A DNA stretch of 64,000 nt. It comes from Phoronis australis. Taxonomy: Eukaryota > Phoronida > Phoronidae. Where the stretch lies: the NCBI GenBank assembly GCA_002633005.1, contig NMRA01000375.1, positions 207,161 to 271,160 of the forward strand, written 5' to 3'. Under the pieces are notes generated by a model. It was not told the origin of the DNA, did not search any database, and worked only from the letters and a program-made list of their open reading frames with translations. The translations under genes were made by a program, and so were the position numbers. This document shows, piece after piece, positions 55,601 through 63,545 of this stretch (position 1 is the first letter of the stretch; every line of letters begins with the position of its first letter).

Positions 55601-58600
55601 CTCTTTAAGCACTGAAGGCAAAATTAAATGTGGTCTTGACTAAAAGTACTGTGACTGGATTCGACTGTGGTTTTGTCTGGGTCATCTAATCTTCAGCGGT
55701 ATTGTTACTGAGTTAAGAATTGGAGGTCTAAATAATGATAGTTGTGTACCAACAACAGTGTCGTGGTTACGTCATCAATTGGATTATTTCAAAGATCTGC
55801 AGCTTCGCTACATCTTGTGTATTCATTTTATCATGCCTGCTAGTGTTAGTGTGTGTTACAGATTTCCTGTGCGGCTATCATCTGGGATAACAGGTGTGTC
55901 TGTGTCGTTGTAGATAAACTGCAAGTTGTTTGTGTTTGATAAGACCACCATGGGGTGGAGTGAGCGGGGCCGTGGGGTGCTGAGGGTCAATGATAGACTA
56001 GCAGCTGTAGACCACTTCCAGTCAAGGATTGGTGAGTAGAGCGACAACTGGTGGCACTTTTCAAATCTGCTCCCTATACAGGTTATCACAAAAGCAAAAC
56101 TTTTGATGTAGACCAGTTATGGTTACTGTCCTGATTACTTGTTCTTTACTCTGGTTAGAAGCCACTGTTGGTTATTCTCACGTTTGGTTCTGGACCCAGT
56201 CGAATAAAATTCAATGGCCAAAAATTAAAAATAACTACAAGCCAGTTTTTGCATAGCGCTTTAAATTTACTAAAATTACTAAGGGCTTTGAACATTATTA
56301 CCGAGCTATGGACCTGGTAAATCTCAATCGTTCTCTGGTCCCTGGGTCCATACAGTGGGCACAACCGTTCTCCACGAGCACAAATTATTCCAAACACAAT
56401 TTTGTAGATTCTTTAAGTACTAAAATGTCCCCGTGGTTACGCGGATGGGTAAAATAGCCAAAACCTGCAAAAATTATTGACAATGTGATGTGATGTGACT
56501 TAGCATTTCTGTTCCTATTTCCGGGTCCAAGTTGTGTCATAATAGTGCCAGACACACCATCACTACAAGATCGATATTACTTAAGGCATTGCTTGGTGCA
56601 ATGATGAGAACATAAAATGACCTGCTGGTCACTCTAGTTATTAGGTCTGGTCTCAAAGATGGTCCTATACCACATCTTCTCAAGTCCACATGTCACGTGG
56701 CTTCTTGTCTTAACGTTCTGTAAAACCCTGAAAAGTCTTCAGTTTTGGCCAACTTTGGAACATAGTGTCCCAGAAATGTCTGATCGGATTCACATGGAAC
56801 TTTCAGATATTTATACAAAATGCTGTTAGGAATTTTTGTTTTTAAAGTGTATCACTTTTGCTTTTTCGTCAGTGTTGATGGCCATTTCGCAACCGATGAG
56901 ATAGTATTTTATTTTCTGGGTCCATTTCAGTGAAGTGCTTGTGTGGCAGTTTTTGCAAATTATCCTACTAACCGTGATTATTCTCTCTCTCAAATTTAAA
57001 TTAGTGATGCGAACAGCCGGCAGTCTACGAGTTATCCTGAATACCAAGATCTGGAGTGGAATGTCTGTGGAAAAGGCTAACGAACGGAGCGTCAGGCTGT
57101 CGGCCATGGACGAGAATAATATTAAAGTGTTCCTCATCATGGTAAGATAATGATTGTGGCTGTGATTTGACCAGATACTCACCTGATTTTTTCCAGTGTG
57201 CATGGGTGTATTCATTTCAGCCACAAGTCCAGATAATAGTTTCAGTTTAACTTCTTGTTGCAGTCTCATGCTTGTGTAAACGTTTGAATCAATATTGAAT
57301 CTTTGTGGATCGAAGTGTGAATGGTATTCATCAAAAGTGGCCATAAACCCACCAGCGGCTGTCAAAGAACCTACTTTTGAGTTGGACCGCTTTCCTCTAT
57401 AAAAGTGCATTATTCACAACTTGTTCTGTACTCAGATGAGTGTCTGATTTCTGTTCTATGGCAGAACTGACAATTTGGTGGTGCTTGAGATCAAATTTGG
57501 CTCATAAACAGATCTCAAGCAAATTGTAACTTGCTCCCAAGCCAACAAATGGTCCAAGGAACAAGTAAAGTCCAGATTTCAACTGCACCCCAGGTTCCCT
57601 ATTTTTTGATGTTCATAGCTGCTTTTGTGGCCACCTAGTTTACAGTAATCAGAGAAGCATGCTTGTCATTCTATACAACCATTTGATCTCTTGTCACTGC
57701 CTGTTCACGGTAGTGCGAAAGACACCAGCCAGCTGTGTGGTGGATTAGGCTGGACATTGATGTTCGTTATTTTACTGCTGCACCCCCGTGACTGTTGGTG
57801 ATCACCATCAGTATGGTATAGGGCGCAAAACACTGAGCAGCTGTGGTGGATTAGATTGTACATCGATGCTCATCCGTTTACTGCTACATCACTGCTACTG
57901 TAAGTGATCAGAGCAGGGTAGTGGGGAAGACACCAACCAGGTTTATGGTAGATTAGACTGGACATTCATACTAATTCTTTTACTGCTGCACCACCATGAC
58001 TTGTTGATCACTATCAATGTATTGTAGTGCGATAGACACCAACCAGCTGTATGGTGGATTAGGCTGGACATTGATGCTCTTTGTTTTACTGCTGCACCTC
58101 TGTGCCTGTTGGTGATCATCAAACAAGTACTATAGTGCTAATAAAATGCTGACCTGCTGGTGATCACTGCAGGTAGCGGAAAGCCACCAGCCTGATGTAT
58201 AACACAATAGACTAGCAAGTGATGTTGTCATTTATTTCAATCCCTTTTACATGTAGTTCTTGTCCATTACTGTTCAGGGTAGTGCTAAGGACACAGACCA
58301 GCTGTTTGGTGCCATAGAGGGGCGGATACAGCAGTTGAAGATGACTGAAGTTGCAGACAGTGGTTCCAGTTCACCCGAAGGAGAGGGTTTGGAGAAGAGG
58401 CAACGAGAGGACTCGCCCGAGGAATCACCACCCAGGAAGACCATGTAGGGAAGCATGCCAACCATTCTGTATAAATGTTATGCATTCTGTTTTTTAAGGA
58501 AAACTGTGTGATCCATTTAACTTTTTTATAATATAGTAAGTCAGATCTAACTAGACTGGGGGATTGCATCTGATTGAGATAAAAATCCGACTTATCTGAA

Positions 58601-61600
58601 GGTTTGATGAGTGCAGGAAATAAACTGTGCTACTTAACTTAATCGGACTTCCACACGATTTGCGGTATTTATTTCGTTCAAATTTTTTATTTGTACTGCT
58701 GGTGGCAGTCATACAAAAGCCAATTATTAGGTGATGCAGTCGACTTTGCAAGCCTCAGAGGTTAAAACCTTGCTGGCATTCCTTTTTGTGGCATTTGAAA
58801 TAAACTTCAAGAACTTGGCTGGAATTGATTCAGGCAGGTGCCTTTTTTGATTTTTGAGATGCTGGTTTCAAAAGGATTCTGGAGTACAGACCACAACCAG
58901 TTGTACTTTGCTGTTCTTTCATTACGAGTCCATGTGCTTATCACAAAATGCCATTTGTCCTATGGTCCATTTGTCCTGAGGTCCATTTGTCCTATGGTCC
59001 ATTTGTCCTGAGGTCCATTTGTCCTGGGGTCCATTTGTCCTGGGGTCCATTTGTCCTGGGGTCCATTTGTCCTGGGGTCCATTTGTCCTGGGATCCATTT
59101 CATGAAAAATGACGTAAAGGGGAAAGCAACCATTTCTGATGTTATCTGTTGGTGACAATGCAAATCCACGGTTATATTGTATGGCATTTTGCTGTGTTAC
59201 TGTTCACATGACACCTGTTCTTGCCATGGAATAATGGGATGGGACATAAATGGCCTGGCAAAGAGCCTGCATCGTGGTTCTGTACTCACTTCCATTGCGC
59301 AAATCAATGTCCTACACAGACTGTGTCCAGTTGGGAGTAGAACATGGCTTCCTCAGTGGAAGTAAATACAGCAACAAGATGTAACTTGTTTGGCTGTTTA
59401 TGTTGTACTTGGAAAAAGGACCTGCAATTTGTTTACTAAAGGTAACATCCACTTGGAGGAGACTCGTCAGAAATTTGATCTTCGCAATTACTGAATAAAG
59501 GTTTAGCCATGNTGGTAGATTAGACTGGACATTCATGCTAATTCTTTTACTGCTGCACCACCATGACTGTTGGTGATCACTGTCAGTGTATTGTAGTGCG
59601 ATAGACACCAACCAGCTGTATGGTGGATTAGGCTTGACATTGATGCTCTTTGTTTTACTGCTGCACCACTGTGCCTGTTGGTGATCATCTGACAAGTACT
59701 ATAGTGCTAATAAAATGCTGACCTGCTGGTGATCACTGCAGGTAGCGGAAAGATACCAGCCTGATGTATAACACAATAGACTAGCAAGTGATGTTGTCAT
59801 TTATTTCAACCCCTTTTACATGTAGTTCTTGTCCATTACTGTTCAGGGTAGTGCTAAGGACACAGACCAGCTGTTTGGTGCCATAGAGGGGCGGATACAG
59901 CAGTTGAAGATGACTGAAGTTGCAGACAGTGGTTCCAGTTCACCCGAAGGAGAGGGTTTGGAGAAGAGGCAACGAGAGGACTCGCCCGAGGAATCACCAC
60001 CCAGGAAGACAATGTAAGGAAGCATGGCAACCATTCTCTATTAATGTTATGCATTCTGTTTTTTAAGGAAAACTGTGTGATCCATTTAACTTTTTTATAA
60101 TATAGTAAGTCAGATCCTACTAGACTGGGGGATTTCATCTGATTGAGACAAAAATCCGACTTATCTGAAGGTTTGATGAGTGCAGGAAATAAACTGTGCT
60201 ACTTAACTTAATCGGACTTCCACACGATTTGCGGTATTTATTTCGTTCATTTTTTTTTATTTGTACTGCTGGTGGCAGTCGTACAAAAGCCAATTATTAG
60301 GTGATGCAGTCGACTTTGCAAGCCACAGAGGTTAAAACCTTGCTGGCATTCCTTTTTGTGGCATTTGAAATAAACTTCAAGAACTTGGCTGGAATTGATT
60401 CAGGCAGGTGTCTTTTTTGATTTTTGAGATGCTGGTTTCAAAAGGATTCTGGAGTACAGACCACAACCAGTTGTACTTTGCTGTTCTTTCATTACGAGTC
60501 CATGTGCTTATCACAAAATGCCATTTGTCCTATGGTCCATTTGTCCTAAGGTCCATTTGTCCTATGGTCCATTTTTCCTATGGTCCATTTGTCCTGAGGT
60601 CCATTTGTCCTGAGGTCCATTTGTCCTGGGGTCCATTTGTCCTGGGGTCCATTTCATGAAAAGTGACGTAAAGGGGAAAGCAACCATTTCTGACGTTATC
60701 TGTTGGTGAAAATGCAAATCCACGGTTATATTGTATGGCATTTTGCTGTGTTAGTTACTGTTCACATGACACCTGTTCTTGCCATGGAATAATGGGATGT
60801 GACATAAATGGCCTGGCAAACAGCCTGCATCGTGGTTCTGTACTCACTTCCATTGAGCAAATCAATGTCCTACACAGACTGTGTTCAGTTGGGAGTAGAA
60901 CATGGCATCCTCAGTGGAAGTAAATACAGAAGCAAGATGTAACTTGTTGGGCTGTTTATGTTGTATTTGGAAAAAGTACCTGCAATTTGTTTACTAAACG
61001 TAACATCCACTTGGAGGAGACTCGCCAGAAATTTGATCTTCGCAATTACTGAATAAAGGTTTAGCCATGTGGTTATTAGCACCTGACAGCCTAAAAATAA
61101 TTGATACAAGTTAGACAGTAATTAGCAGTTATGAGTGTATTCTAAGACTTTGCGCTTAAGTTTGCTAAAGTGAGATTTAAATATTTTTCAGAAGTAGTTG
61201 TGCGGGGTGTAAGACCAAATTTCTGACTTAAATCTTAAGTCATTTTTCATGAAACAGGCCCCTGGTTGTGTAATGAGAGTTATGTTTATGGTTGTAGGCG
61301 AGGTTGTGAAAGTCACGATCCCCAGCTGAGACGAGACATGAAGGAGGAGTCTAACGACAGTAGTACAGCTGACCCCGAAACTGAAGGTGCTACTCTTGAA
61401 CTGAACGTAATTTGAAAATCACCGATTGGTCCTTTACAAACAGGAGCGTGTTCTGTAACACTAGTCAGTTGTGAGACACCAGCTGCAAAACATCTGGACT
61501 GAAACAATGGGGCTAATCAGACTGATTTTGGGGTTTCCCATTTTTCTTTCGTAATTCATGATTCTGGCATAGCTGTCACTCACTTTCAGTGTCGGCCTAT

Positions 61601-62209
61601 TTTGCTGCTGTATGCTAATAAGGATGTGGCATTACTCTCAGAACCCTAATGAGGTCTTGCCTGTCTGGTGTGGTCTTGTGTGATCTTGTACAACCAGATG
61701 TAACCCTACTATGGTGTACATCAACTTTACCAGTAGCCGTTTCACGATATCTTGACTAACTTAATACTTTTATCTTTAAGGGATTGAGGTGCCATTTTTT
61801 CCAGAAACATTTCTTCACTACCGAATCCAAATGAAAGGAAATGTCCTATTATAGCAAGCACTTAATAAATAAATGCAACTATTGTTTCTAATTTACACTG
61901 GGTGTTTTCATCTTTGTCTATTTATTACAAGTTGAATGCTCTTGAAATACTGAGCTTTACAGTCAGCAGACGAGTGCTTTTTAGCTGTGACTATTTTATG
62001 GCCATTCAGTGACATAGCGTTGTACGATGAAGCTAACTCAGTGTTTACTAGTGTCTGTGATACCAAATTCATTTGTACACGAACTATGCAATGCCTTTGT
62101 AAGTAAAATTGTGGAGGAATCTTTATAGAACTGTCTATCACTGTTTGCAGCGTCCAATGAAAGCTTCACGTCATCGCCTGCGGTAAGGTCGTCGTCATCC
62201 GAGTACTGA
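34615..62209 (+). CDS. RANBP3: Ran-binding protein 3
   Basis: Exons 34615-34633, 42401-42436, 43394-43449, 44316-44352, 49958-50029, 50595-50675, 51231-51344, 51571-51820, 53621-53705, 54120-54270, 55353-55483, 55914-56031, 57005-57141 and 58278-58448 give 485 aa with consistent phases. An alternative tail uses a donor overlapping the stop codon, then 61298-61386 and 62151-62209 (533 aa). Three F(V/I)FGQN(M/L).DRVT motifs (residues about 25-35, 240-250, 263-273) and a C-terminal Ran-binding domain (about 335-450: KLFVFDKTTMGWSERGRGVL, VMRTAGSLRVILNTKIWSGM) are diagnostic. RANBP3 is a nuclear cofactor of the exportin CRM1 that binds Ran-GTP; the role here is by homology. I did not find the N-terminal basic NLS of vertebrate RANBP3; a KRQRED...PPRK stretch near the C-terminus could serve. 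Exon 14 occurs twice because of a probable assembly duplication. Confidence 0.9.
34800..36420. mobile_element. Fold-back element: long palindrome plus a third arm
   Basis: The segment 35110-35700 is the diverged inverted complement of 35765-36420 around a centre near 35735: CATCCAGGTGATGACAGAT occurs at 35612 and inverted near 35850, and ATACCTCATTCGATTCGTCT at 35577 matches the complement near 35885. A further arm, 34800-35095, is inverted relative to 35110-35385 (TGACCACCGTCTCTAG at 34822 and its complement at 35358). No transposase seen. I infer a fold-back transposon or hairpin-forming satellite fragment; a 156-codon minus-strand frame inside is probably fortuitous. Confidence 0.7.
36476..37184. 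mobile_element. hAT-like MITE, outer copy
   Basis: It starts CAGGGCTTGGAATTTTCCGC and ends ATTCCAAGCCCTG, a perfect 13-bp inverted end allowing for the first base. GAGTAA flanks both sides (36470-36475 and 37185-37190). CAGGG ends suggest the hAT superfamily, though hAT duplications are usually 8 bp. Confidence 0.7.
36861..37063. mobile_element. hAT-like MITE, inner nested copy
   Basis: 203 bp from CAGGGCTTGGAATTTTCCGC to CATTCCAAACCCTG, inserted in the outer copy and flanked by T runs (consistent with a TTTTTT duplication). An N lies at 36942. Confidence 0.65.
37887..39160 (+). mobile_element. Rolling-circle-like (HINE/pearl-type) element with ~150-bp core repeat
   Basis: Unique left flank, then eight diverged monomers marked by a CCTAGTGGC-like core at 38057, 38200, 38361, 38511, 38652, 38803, 38936 and 39051. 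Every third monomer is most alike (38050 and 38505 share TGGTGTGCCCCCTAGTGGC), giving a ~450-bp higher-order period. Near the right end is a short hairpin, CAACGC-TCC-GCGTTG (39131-39145). Tandem core repeats plus a 3' hairpin resemble Helentron-associated elements of invertebrates; that class assignment is inference. Confidence 0.55.
38057..39063 (-). promoter_or_regulatory. Array of CTCF-like motifs in core repeats
   Basis: TGCCCCCTAGTGG (38057, 38511) and CGCCACCTGGTGG (38652) match the reverse complement of the known CTCF core CCACNAGRKGGCR at all 13 positions. 38200, 38936 and 39051 match at 12, 38361 and 38803 at 11. Spacing is 115-161 bp. Binding is not shown. Confidence 0.35.
42401..42436 (+). 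CDS. RANBP3: RANBP3 exon 2
   Basis: Acceptor GTGATTTCAG, donor ACAATG|GTAAAT, phase 1 to 1; residues GPSQATVGDTDN. Short and of low complexity, supported by splice sites and phase only. Confidence 0.55.
42437..43393 (+). other. RANBP3 intron 2
   Basis: Contains a family B MITE (42561-43049); nothing else recognised. Confidence 0.6.
42561..43049. mobile_element. MITE family B, copy
   Basis: From AAGTCACGTAGAACCTA to CTAGAGTCCTACAGC; collinear with 27167-27698 over about 480 bp. A related shorter piece is at about 51005-51220. Confidence 0.6.
43394..43449 (+). CDS. RANBP3: RANBP3 exon 3
   Basis: Acceptor GTATTTGCAG, donor ACAAAG|GTAAGG, phase 1 to 0. It encodes EKGVHQFVFGQNMEDRVTK, the first FG-type motif. 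Confidence 0.85.
43465..43715 (+). repeat. ~50-bp minisatellite beside RANBP3 exon 3
   Basis: Five units with CAGGTTCTTGTGACCT at about 43466, 43519, 43566, 43612 and 43662, starting about 17 bp after the exon 3 donor. The donor region (ACAAAGGTAAGGTTCTGGTC) has weak similarity to the unit. Confidence 0.8.
44316..44352 (+). CDS. RANBP3: RANBP3 exon 4
   Basis: Acceptor CTGATTTCAG, donor AGATG|GTAAGT, phase 0 to 1. It encodes TRSTSLFKNAKD. Confidence 0.65.
44386..44533 (+). repeat. Short minisatellite beside RANBP3 exon 4
   Basis: About nine units of 12-18 bp, CACTCATGGTGGCGGT-type, starting 34 bp after the exon 4 donor. Confidence 0.9.
44890..47314 (+). repeat. Large duplication 1, first member
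   Basis: Near-identical and collinear with 47316-49602. It contains an extra internal tandem copy of about 170 bp (TACCTCCCTGTACAGACAGG at 46941 and again at 47111) that the second member lacks. Confidence 0.92.
47316..49602 (+). repeat. Large duplication 1, second member
   Basis: It begins exactly after the N, at the base matching 44890, and ends at GGTGTTCGCCTGCC, matching the last bases before the N. It differs by scattered substitutions and small indels, including extra CATTTCAGAGA units near 47970-48040. Confidence 0.92.
49958..50029 (+). CDS. RANBP3: RANBP3 exon 5
   Basis: Acceptor TTTATTGCAG, donor GATGATG|GTAAGT, phase 1 to 1. It encodes AAVSNNPFAVNPSSTSSSPY ASDD, a Ser-rich disordered segment with an NPF motif. 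Confidence 0.75.
50595..50675 (+). CDS. RANBP3: RANBP3 exon 6
   Basis: Acceptor CATTTTCAG, donor CCAG|GTACTT, phase 1 to 1. It encodes DDKKEHRSILAPAQLKVTGP, the first of three ILxPAxL-like motifs. Confidence 0.8.
51231..51344 (+). CDS. RANBP3: RANBP3 exon 7
   Basis: Acceptor GTACTTGCAG, donor ACAG|GTGAGA, phase 1 to 1. It encodes DSTKLNVLKPSLFRVAPSSE and SKPLLKPATLKGPDSKT, the second and third such motifs. Confidence 0.82.
51571..51820 (+). CDS. RANBP3: RANBP3 exon 8 with coding minisatellite
   Basis: Acceptor TATATTTCAG, donor GACAG|GTGCGT, phase 1 to 2. Six tandem hexapeptides (EGQERS, three EGQEKG, two EGQERD; 51636-51743) lie in a highly charged segment before the conserved NYFTQFLKNKD. 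Confidence 0.88.
51636..51743 (+). repeat. 18-bp coding minisatellite, 6 units
   Basis: GAAGGTCAGGAGAAAGGT-type units; period 18 keeps the frame. Similarity between units suggests recent expansion and probable length polymorphism. Confidence 0.92.
51821..53620 (+). other. RANBP3 intron 8
   Basis: Contains a TIR element (52737-53554). The first 900 bp shows nothing certain. Confidence 0.6.
52737..53554. mobile_element. 818-bp DNA element with ~45-bp inverted ends
   Basis: Left GGGCTGTTCCAGCAAAATCT and the complement of the right end (GGGCTGTTCCAGTAAAATCC) continue alike through GTGTGGGAGGGGGGG and a GGCACT end, with a handful of differences over about 45 bp. No ORF. Target-site duplication unclear (TTA left, ATA right). 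Confidence 0.75.
53621..53705 (+). CDS. RANBP3: RANBP3 exon 9
   Basis: Acceptor TGTGCTTCAG, donor GTGACG|GTAAGG, phase 2 to 0. It encodes DLSDSTNDPSSSSDGG FIFGQNLSDRVT, the second FG-type motif. Confidence 0.88.
54120..54270 (+). CDS. RANBP3: RANBP3 exon 10
   Basis: Acceptor GTTTTTAG, donor AGCAATG|GTTTGT (weak), phase 0 to 1. It encodes SDFVFGQNLADRVTTSTEAE, the third FG-type motif, then an acidic Ser-rich stretch. Confidence 0.85.
54271..55352 (+). other. RANBP3 intron 10
   Basis: No element or exon recognised; two loose TTCCCCTC-rich repeats near 54550-54635. Confidence 0.5.
55353..55483 (+). CDS. RANBP3: RANBP3 exon 11
   Basis: Acceptor TATGTTATAG, donor TTACAG|GTGAGC, phase 1 to 0. 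It encodes LAESANEYLAKHSQKQEYEQ VDVVTGEEGEKHVLQ, the entry to the Ran-binding domain. Confidence 0.9.
55914..56031 (+). CDS. RANBP3: RANBP3 exon 12
   Basis: Acceptor GTCGTTGTAG, donor GATTG|GTGAGT, phase 0 to 1. It encodes INCKLFVFDKTTMGWSERGR GVLRVNDRLAAVDHFQSRI, with the W.ERG.G.L core of Ran-binding domains. Confidence 0.93.
56032..57004 (+). other. RANBP3 intron 12
   Basis: One end of a family B-like repeat near 56700-56830 (AAAACCCTGAAAAGTC... TTTGGAACATAGTG). No exon seen. Confidence 0.45.
57005..57141 (+). CDS. RANBP3: RANBP3 exon 13
   Basis: Acceptor TTTAAATTAG, donor ATCATG|GTAAGA, phase 1 to 0. It encodes VMRTAGSLRVILNTKIWSGM and KVFLIM, the central Ran-binding strands. Confidence 0.93.
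57142..58277 (+). other. RANBP3 intron 13
   Basis: A degraded family A MITE near 57410-57570, then the junction-derived minisatellite up to the exon 14 acceptor. Confidence 0.6.
57705..58277 (+). repeat. Junction minisatellite derived from RANBP3 exon 14 and its acceptor
   Basis: Units of about 100-150 bp have exon-like starts at about 57709, 57816, 57917, 58024 and 58172. The clearest, GGTAGTGCGAAAGACACCAG at 57709, aligns to the exon start GGTAGTGCTAAGGACACAGA, including the upstream CTGTTCA and the downstream CCAGCTGT.TGGTG. The unit body (GGATTAGGCTGGACATTGAT, TTTTACTGCTGCACC, GTTGGTGATCA) recurs. The acceptor AG is kept in the third and fifth units and lost in the others. Confidence 0.85.
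58278..58448 (+). CDS. RANBP3: RANBP3 exon 14, copy A
   Basis: Acceptor ACTGTTCAG, phase 0. It encodes GSAKDTDQLFGAIEGRIQQL, the last Ran-binding helix, then an acidic/basic tail ending PPRKTM and TAG. A donor-like GTAGGG starts at 58445 inside ATG-TAG. AATAAA signals at 58619 and 58799 could end the short transcript. Confidence 0.88.
   Translation, partial: GSAKDTDQLFGAIEGRIQQLKMTEVADSGSSSPEGEGLEKRQREDSPEESPPRKTM
58952..59100 (+). repeat. 16-bp minisatellite, first member
   Basis: About nine GGTCCATTTGTCCTGG-type units. The equivalent array in the second member (60521-60652) has about eight units and different unit types. Confidence 0.93.
59847..60017 (+). CDS. RANBP3: RANBP3 exon 14, copy B (probable second allele)
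   Basis: It encodes the same 56 residues as copy A with only synonymous or terminal differences (ACC to ACA, TAG to TAA). Here the stop overlaps a good donor, ACAAT|GTAAGG, at 60013/60014. It lies in the second member of a duplication that meets copy A at a single N (59512), so it is probably the other haplotype. Confidence 0.75.
   Translation, partial: GSAKDTDQLFGAIEGRIQQLKMTEVADSGSSSPEGEGLEKRQREDSPEESPPRKTM
60521..60652 (+). repeat. 16-bp minisatellite, second member
   Basis: About eight GGTCCATTTGTCCTAT/GAG/GGG-type units, the counterpart of 58952-59100. Confidence 0.93.
61298..61386 (+). CDS. RANBP3: RANBP3 alternative exon 15
   Basis: Acceptor TATGGTTGTAG, donor CTGAAG|GTGCTA. Joined to the stop-overlapping donor of exon 14 (phase 2) it continues as RGCESHDPQLRRDMKEESND SSTADPETE, phase 1 at the end. 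Supported by phase on both sides and by acidic Ser-rich character like vertebrate RANBP3 tails. Confidence 0.65.
61387..62150 (+). other. Intron before RANBP3 exon 16
   Basis: No repeat or exon recognised. If the transcript ends at exon 14, this is downstream sequence. Confidence 0.5.
62151..62209 (+). CDS. RANBP3: RANBP3 alternative terminal exon 16
   Basis: Acceptor CTGTTTGCAG, phase 1. It encodes ASNESFTSSPAVRSSSSEY and ends in TGA at 62207-62209. The frame closes exactly with exon 15. Confidence 0.65.
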
Positions 62210-62643
62210 CGTTTGAGGAAAGTTCAAGGTTCGTTTCAGCTTGGAGGTCAGCAAACAAGGGTAATCAAAACTCTAGGGTTGGTGGACTCAAAGTCACCAC
62301 ACTGCTGTGCAGTTGATGTGTCCTGGCCAAGAGAGATCCAATGACATCATAGACAATGTGCTTACCATGGAGAAGTGCTATTCTGAAGTACAAGATGACT
62401 TATGAAAAACTCCCTGGTAAACTGTGATGCCGACCCTCGCAAAGGTTTAAAGTAGAGCCTTACTATATTAAGATCTTCTCAAATCATCTCTAACCTCATT
62501 CTTTTTACATTTTTTAAAGTTGATATGTGAAAGTAGAACTTTTTTCTTCAAAACGTTGTTATGGATGTTCACTATCCTGCATATTTAAAACTGCATGTCA
62601 TGTACAAGTGGTATAGATTTGTACCATATTGTAAATAACTAAA

Positions 62644-62649
62644 AATAAA
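62644..62649 (+). terminator. RANBP3: Poly(A) signal candidate for the long RANBP3 transcript
   Basis: AATAAA 435 bp after the stop codon of exon 16, followed by a T-rich stretch. Confidence 0.55.
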
Positions 62650-62869
62650 GTGTTATCTATGTAACTATAACGCTGCTCACTGTAAACACTTCAACGTTGT
62701 TTCAGATTTTAATCTTGCAACTTGGGCACTGTTGTCAACATAATAGGTAAAGCAGAAACTTGATTATTGGAGGTATTTTATTTAACAATCGATGATACAT
62801 AATATCGAGTTGTTTCACAATGTTGATTAAAGCTGCGCTCCCTGTCACAAAAATCAATACAGGTTTGGT

Positions 62870-63012
62870 TTAGACCACTTAAAGTTATAAAGTTAGTCTT
62901 GTCTTGTTCCTTGCTCAGTACAGAAGTGATCGCTGGGCTCAGCTCCTTCCATGCCCAGAAATCATATTTATTTTGACTTGGGAACAATTTGAGACCAATT
63001 TCATAACGGTAA
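62870..63012. mobile_element. MITE family A, degraded copy
   Basis: GTTATAAAGTTAGTCTTGTC at the left and the complement of GACCAATTTCATAAC at the right are diverged forms of the family A ends. Confidence 0.55.
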
Positions 63013-63184
63013 GTGACCCAAGTCAAAACTTGATTTAATGCCTCTTTAACTCGAGGTGTGCTGACATTGGGGATGGATATAACTTGATTGGGACTTAAAC
63101 CCCGTGTACCAGTCAAGAATATTGCACGTTTCATTCAGTAGCACTTCTGAACATCACTTAGCCAGTGACAGAAATTACACATAA

Positions 63185-63545
63185 ATCATACCATAAAGTC
63201 ACCTGTCTTGATTTCAAAGAGTGTCTTAAGACATATGAGAGAATTGGCAATTTTGTAATAAAATCGCAAAAATGGATATTAGTATTTTCTAGCTGTCAAA
63301 ACCAATAATCTCAAAAGTGCTGTTTTTGGCCATGAAAACGATAATATAAGTCATGACTCGCATTAAAAATCTGAATTCTATGTAAAATTGCCTGCCAATG
63401 CCAACAAAGTAAAACGAAAATTTTATCATCTCTTTGACTAGGAGAAAGTTGAAAATGAAAACTTGGACACGATTCGTGATCCAAGTAGACGTAGTCCAAA
63501 TTTCGCACTCTAGGAGTATCCGTCAAAATCTGGAACCTGTATATG
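63185..63545 (+). repeat. Dispersed repeat family E, copy 2
   Basis: Collinear with 33290-33610: CTTGATTTCA, GCAATTTTGTAATAAAAT, TTTTTGGCCATGAAAA and TTCTATGTAAAAT.GCC match in order. Confidence 0.55.

Larger units (their letters stand above)
57946..59511 (+). repeat. Large duplication 2, first member
   Basis: Near-identical and collinear with 59513-61069; contains RANBP3 exon 14 copy A. Differences include substitutions and unit number in the 16-bp repeat. Confidence 0.93.
59513..61069 (+). repeat. Large duplication 2, second member
   Basis: Begins exactly after the N at 59512 and ends at GGTTTAGCCATG, the same bases that end the first member before the N. Contains exon 14 copy B. Confidence 0.93.

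Noticed and set aside
56826-57410. 194-codon minus-strand frame
   Set aside because: It is the antisense shadow of RANBP3 exon 13 and its flanks.
58922-59187. Minus-strand frames encoding GPQDKWT-type repeats
   Set aside because: They are products of the 16-bp minisatellite, open in more than one frame.
59847-60017. A true duplicated Ran-binding exon or second RANBP3 gene
   Set aside because: The duplication boundary coincides with the N at 59512 and the whole 1.56 kb is copied, including introns and minisatellite, as expected for two alleles.
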